In this document: in pieces, positions 23,708 through 31,170 of the stretch
Layout: the number at the start of each line of letters is the position of its first letter
How positions within the stretch are numbered: position 1 is the stretch's first letter
Origin: an uncultured Prevotella sp.
GTDB lineage: Bacteria; Bacteroidota; Bacteroidia; Bacteroidales; Bacteroidaceae
NCBI GenBank assembly: GCA_905235835.1
Contig: CAJONQ010000026.1
Location: 1 to 35,755, forward strand
Length of the DNA: 35,755 bases
Direction: 5' to 3'
The notes under the pieces: generated by a model
The model's database searches: none
What the model saw: only the letters and a program-made list of their open reading frames with translations
Told to the model about the DNA's origin: nothing
Made by a program: the position numbers and the translations under genes

Positions 23708-23753
23708 GGAGGGTGTATTAACTCTCTGGGACAATAACAAACCAATCATATAG
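23520..23753 (+). CDS. Small protein of unknown function, overprinted on the DUF4296 tail
   Basis: A 77-residue frame whose first 188 bp overlap the end of the DUF4296 gene in the +1 frame. The protein reads like a real globular domain: LTPQGTILTRYVVELSNGIV, then ERYYPLEKELPFTEWTSNRL and VLTLWDNNK. I recall similar small proteins next to DUF4296 genes in other Bacteroidetes, but cannot verify it here. By contrast, the DUF4296 frame here codes for polar, low-complexity sequence. The ATG at 23520 follows a purine-rich stretch (AAAGAGAAAAATA). The next gene begins five bases after the stop. No function can be assigned. Confidence 0.7.
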   Translation: MKPSQASQHRQIACLELLTPQGTILTRYVVELSNGIVERYYPLEKELPFTEWTSNRLKLIENKEGVLTLWDNNKPII

Positions 23754-23758
23754 AGACA

Positions 23759-25009
23759 ATGAGCCTGAAAGTACGCTTAGCAATGATGAGTTTCATGCAG
23801 TTCGCTGTATGGGGAGCCTATCTGACTTGTATGGGTATCTATCTCAGCAAAATCGGGATGGGTAATCATATCGGCTCTTTCTTCGCGATGCAGGGAATGG
23901 TCTCATTGTTTATGCCTGCCTTAATGGGTGTGATCGCCGACCGCTGGATACCAGCGCAACGGTTATTGGGCTATTGTCATCTGATGGCTGGTATTTTCAT
24001 GATCCTCGCAGGGTGGTACGGTATGCGGCAAGGTTCGCAGGCGGAGTTCGTTCCCTTATTCTGTTTGTATTCTGTCAGTGTGGCATTTTACATGCCAACT
24101 ATCGCCTTGTCTAACGCTGTAGCCTTTAATGCATTGACAAAGGCGGGGATGGACACCGTCAAGACTTTTCCGCCTATCCGTGTTTTTGGAACTGTCGGGT
24201 TTATCGTGACCATGTGGGTGGTCGATATCCTTGACTATGAGCAGAACCAGAATCAGTTTTTGATGAGTGGTGCCCTGAGCGTTCTGCTGTTCCTGTATAC
24301 ATTTACATTGCCGGCATGTCCTGTCAACATGAATCGTGAGAAGAAGTCTGTTGTTGACATATTCGGTTTGCAGGCTCTTTCTCTCTTTAAGCAGAAGAAG
24401 ATGGCGATATTCTTGATCTTCTCGATCTTATTAGGTGTCTGCCTACAGATTACCAATGGTTTCGCCACACCGTTTATCGACCATTTCAGCACTGTACCGG
24501 AGTATGCGGACTCTTTTGGCGTGAAATACCCGGTAGTGCTATATTCTGTCTCACAAATCAGCGAGACATGTTGTATTCTGATGATACCATTTTTCTTGAA
24601 GCGTTATGGTATCAAGAACGTCATGCTGATATCCATGTTTGCCTGGTTCTTGCGCTTCTTCCTGTTGGGAGCCGGTAATCCTGGAGATAAGGTCTGGATG
24701 TTCGTACTCTCCATGGTCGTTTATGGGGTTGCTTTTGACTTCTTCCATATCAGCGGCTCTTTGTTTGTCGACAAGGTCACGGATGCCAGTCTGCGGTCCC
24801 GTGCCCAGGGCATGTATATGTTAATGACCAATGGTATTGGTGCCACGGTAGGCTCTTTTGCCGCACAGGCAGTCGTCACGGCACATACGGCAGCGGATGG
24901 TAGCGTAGAATGGAAAAGTTGCTGGGCGCTATTCGCCCTCTATGCGGTGATCATTGCCATCACTTTCAATGTTGTTTTCCGTCCGAAGAAAGAATATGTG
25001 AGGGTTTAA
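23759..25009 (+). CDS. Nucleoside permease-like MFS transporter (NupG type)
   Basis: A 416-residue inner-membrane transporter with about twelve hydrophobic segments, similar to the nucleoside:H+ symporter family (NupG/XapB). The N-terminus, LKVRLAMMSFMQFAVWGAYL, and the region FMPALMGVIADRWIPAQRLL, with DRW after the second helix, fit this family. Other conserved-looking pieces are TFPPIRVFGTVGFIVTMWVV in the first half and SGSLFVDKVTDASLRSRAQG in the second half, the latter a typical loop of NupG-like proteins. It starts five bases after the small overprinted gene and is one base from rsmE. Nucleoside uptake is inferred from family resemblance; another solute is possible. Confidence 0.85.
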   Translation: MSLKVRLAMMSFMQFAVWGAYLTCMGIYLSKIGMGNHIGSFFAMQGMVSLFMPALMGVIADRWIPAQRLLGYCHLMAGIFMILAGWYGMRQGSQAEFVPLFCLYSVSVAFYMPTIALSNAVAFNALTKAGMDTVKTFPPIRVFGTVGFIVTMWVVDILDYEQNQNQFLMSGALSVLLFLYTFTLPACPVNMNREKKSVVDIFGLQALSLFKQKKMAIFLIFSILLGVCLQITNGFATPFIDHFSTVPEYADSFGVKYPVVLYSVSQISETCCILMIPFFLKRYGIKNVMLISMFAWFLRFFLLGAGNPGDKVWMFVLSMVVYGVAFDFFHISGSLFVDKVTDASLRSRAQGMYMLMTNGIGATVGSFAAQAVVTAHTAADGSVEWKSCWALFALYAVIIAITFNVVFRPKKEYVRV

Positions 25010-25010
25010 G

Positions 25011-25727
25011 ATGAAAGAGACGCGTTATTTCTATGTTCCTGATGCAGCTCACGTCAATGAGTTACCTGCTGACGAGGCATCTCACGCAGTGAGAGTCCTT
25101 CGCCTCATGGCAGGTGACGAGATGATGCTGATGGATGGTCAGGGCACATTCTATCGTGCCGCTGTCACGATGGCATCCAATCATCACTGTATGTATGAGA
25201 TTCAAGAGTCATTGCCCCAGCCACGTCCATGGGAAGGACATATTCATCTCGCCATTGCGCCCACCAAACTGATGGACCGTATGGAGTGGATGGTGGAGAA
25301 GGCGGTGGAGATAGGCGTTGATGAGATTTCTTTCCTCGACTGTAAGTTCTCAGAGCGAGATGTGGTCAAGACGGCACGACTGGATAAGATCGTGGTCTCG
25401 GCGATGAAGCAGAGTCGTAAGGCTTGGAAGACAGAACTTCATGACATGGTGTCGTTCAAGGATTTTATTGTCGCAAACCGAGAGGGTGTGAGGTATATTG
25501 CCCATTGCTATGAGGAGGTGGAGCGTACTTCTCTGTTTGAGGAACTCAAGAAACGGTCTGCTGGTGATGCAGTGACAGTGATGATAGGTCCAGAGGGTGA
25601 CTTCTCTATCGACGAGGTTCAGATGGCTGTCAAGGCTGGTTTTTGTCCTGTTCATCTGGGCAGCAGTAGACTGCGTACCGAGACGGCTGGCCTGTCTGCA
25701 ATAATGATGGCACAACTAAGTAAATAA
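25011..25727 (+). CDS. rsmE: 16S rRNA (uracil-1498-N3)-methyltransferase
   Basis: RsmE is a SPOUT enzyme that methylates U1498 in 16S rRNA. The 238-residue protein has the PUA-like N-terminal part with SHAVRVLRLMAGDEMMLMDG (about 24-43), then LAIAPTKLMDRMEWMVEKA and VDEISFLDCKFSER. The SPOUT knot motifs VMIGPEGDFSIDEV and LGSSRLRTETAGLSA near the C-terminus are both present. It lies one base after the MFS gene and 12 bases before an ABC ATPase gene. Nothing unusual in length or motif content. Confidence 0.95.
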   Translation: MKETRYFYVPDAAHVNELPADEASHAVRVLRLMAGDEMMLMDGQGTFYRAAVTMASNHHCMYEIQESLPQPRPWEGHIHLAIAPTKLMDRMEWMVEKAVEIGVDEISFLDCKFSERDVVKTARLDKIVVSAMKQSRKAWKTELHDMVSFKDFIVANREGVRYIAHCYEEVERTSLFEELKKRSAGDAVTVMIGPEGDFSIDEVQMAVKAGFCPVHLGSSRLRTETAGLSAIMMAQLSK

Positions 25728-25739
25728 TATATAAGGTAT

Positions 25740-26384
25740 ATGAAACAGATTTCTCTCCATCAGGTATTACCACAGGTCTTTGCTCAGCGTGACGACCTGG
25801 TGTCCGACGTATGGTGTCAGGAGGTGTGCTTTGAGCGTGGCACTTCCTATCTCGTAGAGGCAGGAAGTGGGATGGGGAAGAGCACGTTCTGCAGTTACCT
25901 GATGGGGTATCGTCATGACTACAGTGGGCAGATATGTTTTGATGAGAAGGATATTAGCCGTCTCTCCATCTCCCAGTGGGTAGAAATCCGTCAGCACCAA
26001 CTCAGTATGCTGTTTCAGGAGATGCGCCTTTTCCCTGAGTTGACGGCATGGGAGAATGTGGATATCAAGAACCGTCTGACGGATCAGATTGATCATGCGA
26101 CAATAGAGCAATGGTTTGAGCGATTGGGTATTTCCGACAAGTTGCATGTCAAGGCGGGTATCCTCTCCCAAGGACAACAGCAGCGTGTCGCTTTTATCCG
26201 TGCCCTTGTGCAACCTTGTGACTTCCTTGTAGTCGATGAGCCGATCTCTCACCTTGATGATATCAATGCCCGGCTGATGGCAGAGATGGTTGAGGAAGTG
26301 AAGAATCATACAAAATGTGGTGTTATAGTGACGAGTATCGGTAAGCAATTACCTGTCGTCTATGACAAGATATTGAAATTATAA
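25740..26384 (+). CDS. Orphan ABC transporter ATP-binding protein
   Basis: A 214-residue ABC ATPase. Walker A is AGSGMGKSTF (41-50), the Q-loop lies in LFQEMRLFPEL, the ABC signature is LSQGQQQRV, Walker B is FLVVDEPISHLDD, and a Ser or Thr replaces the usual H-loop His near VIVTSIGK. The latter may affect hydrolysis. Size and the LFPELTAWENV region resemble the LolD/MacB class. No permease gene is adjacent: rsmE lies 12 bp upstream and a phenylacetate-CoA ligase follows 15 bp downstream. Its partner must be elsewhere, or it acts outside transport. Confidence 0.8.
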   Translation: MKQISLHQVLPQVFAQRDDLVSDVWCQEVCFERGTSYLVEAGSGMGKSTFCSYLMGYRHDYSGQICFDEKDISRLSISQWVEIRQHQLSMLFQEMRLFPELTAWENVDIKNRLTDQIDHATIEQWFERLGISDKLHVKAGILSQGQQQRVAFIRALVQPCDFLVVDEPISHLDDINARLMAEMVEEVKNHTKCGVIVTSIGKQLPVVYDKILKL

Positions 26385-26399
26385 ACAAAACTACACGAT

Positions 26400-27707
26400 A
26401 TGAATAATCAGTATTGGCAACCAGAATTGGAAACGATGCCCCGCAAAGAGCTGGAGGCATTACAGGTAAAGAAACTACGTCAGTCTATCGAGATCTGCTT
26501 GAAGTCTCCTTTTTACAAGAAACGCCTGGGAGACCTTGGTATTACCCCAGATAGCATTCAAACGATTGCTGATGTCCGTAAGATCCCGTTTACTACGAAA
26601 CAGGACTTGCGTGACAATTATCCCTTCGGACTGGTGGGCGGTGACATGAAAGATGCTATCCGTATTCACTCTACGAGCGGTACAACGGGGCATCCTACGG
26701 TTGTTACTTATTCCCGTCATGATATCGATTCTTGGGCGAATATGATTGCCCGTGATATGTATATGGTAGGGTGCCGTGATACCGATGTTTTCCAGAACTC
26801 CTCTGGCTATGGTATGTTTACTGGTGGTCTTGGCTTCCAGCATGGTGCCGAGAAGTTAGGGGCTACTACCGTACCTGCCGCTGCCGGTAACTCGAAGCGT
26901 CAGATTATGTTTATCAGGGACTTCGGTACTACTTGTCTCCATGCCATTCCTTCTTATGCCATCCGTCTTGCCGAGGTCTTTCAGGAGGAAGGAGTAGACC
27001 CACGCTCCACTCAACTCCGTACTCTTTTTATCGGTGCGGAGCCTCATACGGAGGAGCAGCGTCGCCGCATCGAGCGGTTATTGGGTGTGAAGGCATATAA
27101 CTCGTTCGGTATGACGGAGATGAACGGTCCTGGTGTGGCTTTCGAGTGTCTGGAGCAGAATGGTATGCACCTGTGGGAAGACAACTATATCTTGGAGATT
27201 GTTGACCCTGATACGCTGGAGCCTGTGCCTGACGGTGAGATCGGTGAGATGATTCTTACCACTTTGGATCGTACCATGATGCCTATCTTGCGTTACCGTA
27301 CTCGTGACTTGACACGTATCATACCTGGTGAGTGTCCTTGTGGACGTACGCATCGTCGTATCGACCGTATCAAAGGACGTACGGATGATATGTTTATCAT
27401 CAAGGGCGTTAACGTATTCCCCATGCAGGTGGAGAAGATTCTCGTTCAGTATCCTGGTCTGGGTAGTAATTACCTCATCACGCTTGATACGGAGGATGAT
27501 AATGATATCATGACTGTTGAGGTAGAGCTTGACGGACTGAATACCGACGTATTTCCAGAACTCCAGAAGATGACTAAGGATATCCAGCGCGCTTTGAAAG
27601 ATGAGATATTGCTGACTCCTCGTGTCAAACTGGTGAAGAAGGGGTCTCTACCTGTCAGCGAGGGAAAGGCTGTCAGAGTAAAAGACCTCCGTCCTGGTCG
27701 TGGCTAA
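26400..27707 (+). CDS. paaK: Phenylacetate-CoA ligase
   Basis: PaaK activates aryl acids such as phenylacetate to CoA thioesters through an acyl-adenylate. The 435-residue protein has the AMP-binding motif STSGTTGHPT (91-100). It also has the middle motif YNSFGMTEMNGPGVAFEC, and LRYRTRDLTRI followed by a CPCGRTH cluster and RIDRIKGRTDDMFIIKG. The C-terminal LVKKGSLPVSEGKAVRVKD carries a conserved region with the catalytic Lys. In gut Bacteroidetes such ligases often pair with indolepyruvate oxidoreductase genes, which are not present here. It may therefore act on aryl acids formed in amino-acid fermentation; this is inference. DUF3256 follows 12 bp later. Confidence 0.92.
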   Translation: MNNQYWQPELETMPRKELEALQVKKLRQSIEICLKSPFYKKRLGDLGITPDSIQTIADVRKIPFTTKQDLRDNYPFGLVGGDMKDAIRIHSTSGTTGHPTVVTYSRHDIDSWANMIARDMYMVGCRDTDVFQNSSGYGMFTGGLGFQHGAEKLGATTVPAAAGNSKRQIMFIRDFGTTCLHAIPSYAIRLAEVFQEEGVDPRSTQLRTLFIGAEPHTEEQRRRIERLLGVKAYNSFGMTEMNGPGVAFECLEQNGMHLWEDNYILEIVDPDTLEPVPDGEIGEMILTTLDRTMMPILRYRTRDLTRIIPGECPCGRTHRRIDRIKGRTDDMFIIKGVNVFPMQVEKILVQYPGLGSNYLITLDTEDDNDIMTVEVELDGLNTDVFPELQKMTKDIQRALKDEILLTPRVKLVKKGSLPVSEGKAVRVKDLRPGRG

Positions 27708-27719
27708 TCTCTAAGATAT

Positions 27720-28292
27720 ATGAGGAAGGTATATATGAGAAAACTACTGATGATATGTGTCCTGTTGTCTTCGTTGTGCACTCTTAGTGAGGCACAGACG
27801 AAGATGAGGGATGTCTTTCTGCAAATGCCGGATAGTCTGTTACCATACTTGACAGAGAACAACCGTCTGGACTTCATCGATTTTATCGACTCAGGCATGA
27901 AAGCTGTAGTCACTAATGAGTTAGGTGGTAAGAGTGAGATGCTGAGTATGACGGACACAACAATTGTCCTGCAAGTGAGTCCTGCGATGAAAGTCGATAT
28001 GCGCCTGATGCCCGTCAGTGAAGCTGTTGATAGTTGTAGTCAGGTAGTCTGTATGATAACAACTTTTGGAGCCGCTGCCCCAGAGAGTAAGATAGAGGTT
28101 TATTCTACACATTGGAACGCTCTCGACACGTATAAATACTTGCCCATTCCTCATGAGCCTTTCGTGGCTGATTTTAATGGTACTCCATCTCTTGGCGTTC
28201 ATCTTCGACAGATGAATGCGTTAGACCCAATTGCCTATGAAGAGCAAGAGAAAGAGCGTCCTTGGTTAAAATTCGTAGAATGGAAGCGGTAA
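27720..28292 (+). CDS. DUF3256 family exported protein
   Basis: A 190-residue exported protein. There are two possible starts, 27720 (MRKVYMRKLL) and 27735 (MRKLLMICVLLSSLCTLSEAQ); the second gives a cleaner signal peptide. The mature region has TKMRDVFLQMPDSLLPYLTENNRLDFIDFIDSG in pieces that match DUF3256, a Bacteroidales family, followed by VVTNELGGKSEMLSMTD. Function is unknown. It is the last gene of the plus-strand run before the small-RNA candidate and the convergent ispE. Confidence 0.85.
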   Translation: MRKVYMRKLLMICVLLSSLCTLSEAQTKMRDVFLQMPDSLLPYLTENNRLDFIDFIDSGMKAVVTNELGGKSEMLSMTDTTIVLQVSPAMKVDMRLMPVSEAVDSCSQVVCMITTFGAAAPESKIEVYSTHWNALDTYKYLPIPHEPFVADFNGTPSLGVHLRQMNALDPIAYEEQEKERPWLKFVEWKR

Positions 28293-28336
28293 ACACTTAA
28301 AATACGTTAAATTCCGTATTAGATGATATAACAACA

Positions 28337-28368
28337 CTTGCAAGGAGGAAATATAATTTCTATATTTG
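28337..28368 (+). promoter_or_regulatory. Promoter of a possible small RNA
   Basis: CTTG (28337-28340), 20-bp spacer, TATATTTG (28361-28368) followed by CAGTG. The -7 box is the right arm of a perfect 7-bp inverted repeat (28349-28355 with 28361-28367). No gene follows on this strand before the terminator. Confidence 0.65.
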
Positions 28369-28373
28369 CAGTG

Positions 28374-28443
28374 TGTTTTTCATGGTATTAGATTATTAAG
28401 GTTAATGAAAGATTGATTGTCGTGAGACAATCATTCTTTTTTT
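28374..28443 (+). ncRNA. Candidate small RNA of about 70 nt
   Basis: A consensus promoter (28337-28368) is followed after about 40 bases by an intrinsic terminator (28408-28443) with no coding frame between them beyond MVLDY and MKD. The predicted start is about 28374. It lies in the 162-bp gap between DUF3256 and the convergent ispE and stops 12 bases before the ispE stop, so read-through would be antisense to the ispE 3' end. The alternative is that the terminator serves only the DUF3256 operon. Confidence 0.45.
28408..28443 (+). terminator. Intrinsic terminator between DUF3256 and ispE
   Basis: 28408-28421 pairs with 28426-28439 (14 positions, one mismatch, core GATTGTC/GACAATC) around a GTGA loop, followed by seven T (28437-28443). 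It serves the DUF3256 operon and the candidate small RNA, and perhaps ispE on the other strand. Confidence 0.85.
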
Positions 28444-28454
28444 ATGCCTGTTTG

Positions 28455-29285
28455 TCAGAGCTTTAGACAGGTAGTAAACATACCCTCAAATGGTGTACTG
28501 AGGTCTATTGGTTGTCTGAACAGACCGAATAAAGCACTGCCACTTCCGCTCATTGCCGCATAGACGGCTCCCAATTGATAGAGTTTTTCTTTAATAATAG
28601 CGAGTTCTGGATGTACCTTAAAAACACTTGCCTCAAAATCATTGATGAGTTCTTCCTTCCATGTCTCAACGGGTTGCATGACAATGTCACGGCAGCATTT
28701 TCTGGGCATCTGTGGAGTGATATGGGCGAAAGCCTCTTTCGTCGGTACAGGAATATCAGGACGGACAACTCCCATGTACCAACCGCTGAGGTCTATATCG
28801 ACAGGAGACAATATCTCTCCGATACCCTCTGCGTATGCAGGACGGTTGAGGATAAAGATAGCACAATCAGCACCCAGTTGTGCCGCATATTGAATGAGTT
28901 GTTGGTCTGACAATCCAAGATGGCATTCCTTGTTTAGTAGTAGTAACATAGCGGAGGCATCGCTCGATCCACCTCCCATTCCTGCCTGTGTAGGTATCCC
29001 CTTATAGAGATGAGCATGCAGGCGTGGAAGGGTAGGAAAGTCTTTCTTCAACAACTGATAGGCTTTTACAACGAGGTTACGTTGTTCATCCCCTTCAATA
29101 TCAATATTCGTCACCTTGATATCACAATCGACAGCAGAAGGAAAGTCTTCTGCCATAGGGAATACTTCCAATGCGTCTTTGATACCAACAGGATAAAACA
29201 CTGTTTGTAGGTTATGATATCCGTCAGGACGACGTTCTACAACGTTCAGTCCTAGATTCACTTTGGCAATAGGGAATGTAATCAT
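28455..29285 (-). CDS. ispE: 4-diphosphocytidyl-2-C-methyl-D-erythritol kinase
   Basis: IspE phosphorylates CDP-methylerythritol, the fourth step of the MEP isoprenoid pathway. The 276-residue protein starts with ITFPIAKVNLGLNV (catalytic-region Lys8 as in AKVNL) and RRPDGYHNL. The GHMP kinase ATP loop is PTQAGMGGGSSDASAML (98-114). QLGADCAIFIL contains the expected catalytic Asp, and AMSGSGSALFGLF is the C-terminal glycine loop. Length is normal. It is transcribed towards the terminator at 28408-28443 and lies 13 bp after the helicase gene stop, so probably in one operon with it. Confidence 0.95.
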   Translation of the reverse strand: MITFPIAKVNLGLNVVERRPDGYHNLQTVFYPVGIKDALEVFPMAEDFPSAVDCDIKVTNIDIEGDEQRNLVVKAYQLLKKDFPTLPRLHAHLYKGIPTQAGMGGGSSDASAMLLLLNKECHLGLSDQQLIQYAAQLGADCAIFILNRPAYAEGIGEILSPVDIDLSGWYMGVVRPDIPVPTKEAFAHITPQMPRKCCRDIVMQPVETWKEELINDFEASVFKVHPELAIIKEKLYQLGAVYAAMSGSGSALFGLFRQPIDLSTPFEGMFTTCLKL

Positions 29286-29297
29286 ATATTTATTTCT

Positions 29298-31049
29298 TTA
29301 TGTCTTTTTTAGTTTCTTGATCCTGCGTTGCGCCTCCATGGCTTCGGGGTAAAGGTCCAGTGCTTTCTCGTAGTTGCGTATGGCAGCTTCTGGCATATGC
29401 TCTCTTTCGCATTCTTTACCCATCAATACATATTCGGCAGCGAGTCGCCTTAGCGTCTCCTCTTTCTTGGTAATCATCTCCTCCAGTCGCTTGCATTCTT
29501 GTTGTAATTGCGTGATGATGCCTAACTTGCGGCGAATCAGTCGTTGGGCAGCAGGTTTTTCTATATCATAACGACTGTGGATGGCAAGGAAGAAATTGTG
29601 CAGAAAATCGTCAAAGTCTTGACGGTCAAAAGCAGCCACAGCATCATGGTATTCCTTGTCTGCCTTACTTTCAAACATCACCTGTTGAATCAGCTGACCG
29701 TCATTATAACGTTTAGCGAAACTAACAACTTCCGCACGAACGAAGATATCACTTTGGCGAATAGGCTCCTCTAAAGAAATACCTTCTAATGAAGTGCAGC
29801 GGCTAAGAGCAACGTATGTCTGTCCACCGGCAAAGGCTCCACCTCCAGAGAAATCAATCTTAACCTGTCGAAAGGTCAGTCCTTGACTTTTATGAACAGT
29901 AATCGCCCAGGCGAGTCGAAGAGGGAATTGAATGAAGGTGCCGAGTTGTTCTTCTTCTATCTTTTGCTCTTTCTCGTTAAAGGTGTAGCGCATATTCTCC
30001 CAGATCTCACGTTCCACGTCATACTCGTGTCCGTCTTCATCCACTACCGTGATGATACTGTCTTCCTCGTCGATATAGATGACGACTCCCAAAGTGCCGT
30101 TCACCCATCGCCGTTCTTTATCGTTCTTGATGAAGATAACTTGTGCTCCAGGTTTAACTTCCAGTTCCATAGGAGCGGGTAGGGAGGTTTCAGGAAACTC
30201 CCCCGTGATTCTGCCCTTGAAGATGGTCGCCTCGCCTTCAAGTTCACGAAGTTGGCGCTCATTGATATAATCTACGGTGTCTCTCCGTGTTGCAAGGGTA
30301 ATAGCGAGATTATTATCGTGCAAAAGCAGTTCCTTTCCAACTCTCGCATTGATGTCTTGAAGGTCTTTTGCTGTTGCCGTATTCTGCCGGATACGATCTA
30401 ATACACCGATAAATCGATTGTCGCTCTGCCGGTATACTTTACGTAACTCGATACTCACCAGTTGCATCTCCTGCCAAACCTTTGCCGAAAAGAAATAGGC
30501 AGAACTATAGAAAGGTTGCATCAATCGCCATTCGTCTTCTTTAATGACAGGTTCTAATTGGAAAATATCACCCACTAACAACAATTGTTTTCCCCCAAAA
30601 GGCTCCCGCATATTACGGCAGTAGATACGTAATACCTTGTCAATGAAATCAATGATGTCAGCACGTACCATCGATATCTCGTCAATGATAATAAGCTCTA
30701 ACTCTCGCAGTAATTTGGTCGTCTCACCGCTATACTTCAATGTCTTGCGGATATTGCGGATATTATAGCGTGAGTCGTTAGGGAGTAAGGGATGAAAAGG
30801 CAGCTTAAAGAACGAGTGTAGCGTTTGTCCACCTGCATTAATAGCTGCGATTCCTGTCGGAGCAAGTATTACATATTTCTTTTTCGTCGTTTGAGCCACA
30901 AATCGTAAAAAGGTCGACTTACCCGTACCAGCCTTTCCCGTTAGGAAGAGTGAACGGTGTGTGTGCTCGACAATTTGAAGGGCTTGTTGCCACTCACGAT
31001 TGTCTTTGTCTATCTGTCGGATGGATAGTTTTTTTTGCTCCACTGTCAT
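29298..31049 (-). CDS. Pif1-like AAA/SF1 helicase with C-terminal TPR-like segment
   Basis: A 583-residue SF1B-type helicase. Motif I is LTGKAGTGKSTFLRF (36-50), motif II IIIDEISMV, motif III LLLVGDIFQLEPV, and the C-terminal motifs include FPLRLAWAITVHKSQGLTF and TYVALSRCTSLEG. These fit the Pif1/RecD2-like group. After the motor comes a coiled-coil stretch (QLQQECKRLEEMITKKEETL) and a short TPR-like unit (AAIRNYEKALDLYPEAMEA) at the C-terminus. The frame is open further upstream, but the start MTVEQKKLSI (ATG complementary to 31047-31049) is chosen because the promoter lies just upstream. Role inferred: resolving DNA or RNA-DNA structures. Confidence 0.85.
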   Translation of the reverse strand: MTVEQKKLSIRQIDKDNREWQQALQIVEHTHRSLFLTGKAGTGKSTFLRFVAQTTKKKYVILAPTGIAAINAGGQTLHSFFKLPFHPLLPNDSRYNIRNIRKTLKYSGETTKLLRELELIIIDEISMVRADIIDFIDKVLRIYCRNMREPFGGKQLLLVGDIFQLEPVIKEDEWRLMQPFYSSAYFFSAKVWQEMQLVSIELRKVYRQSDNRFIGVLDRIRQNTATAKDLQDINARVGKELLLHDNNLAITLATRRDTVDYINERQLRELEGEATIFKGRITGEFPETSLPAPMELEVKPGAQVIFIKNDKERRWVNGTLGVVIYIDEEDSIITVVDEDGHEYDVEREIWENMRYTFNEKEQKIEEEQLGTFIQFPLRLAWAITVHKSQGLTFRQVKIDFSGGGAFAGGQTYVALSRCTSLEGISLEEPIRQSDIFVRAEVVSFAKRYNDGQLIQQVMFESKADKEYHDAVAAFDRQDFDDFLHNFFLAIHSRYDIEKPAAQRLIRRKLGIITQLQQECKRLEEMITKKEETLRRLAAEYVLMGKECEREHMPEAAIRNYEKALDLYPEAMEAQRRIKKLKKT

Positions 31050-31057
31050 TTCGGTTG

Positions 31058-31088
31058 CTAAATTACAAAATCCCGATGATATGGCAAA
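31058..31088 (-). promoter_or_regulatory. Promoter of the helicase-ispE operon
   Basis: On the minus strand: TTTG (31085-31088), 19-bp spacer, TAATTTAG (31058-31065; one mismatch to TAnnTTTG). Eight bases separate the -7 box from the start codon, so the mRNA would have almost no leader. Confidence 0.55.
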
Positions 31089-31129
31089 ATAAAGGAGCAC
31101 TTTTCTTTTGAGAGAAAATCCAAATAATA

Positions 31130-31161
31130 TTTGGTATTTCATTTGATTTACACTACCTTTG
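31130..31161 (+). promoter_or_regulatory. Promoter of the MATE operon
   Basis: TTTG (31130-31133), 20-bp spacer, TACCTTTG (31154-31161), nine bases before the ATG at 31171. It points away from the helicase promoter. Confidence 0.8.
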
Positions 31162-31170
31162 CAAAAGAAT

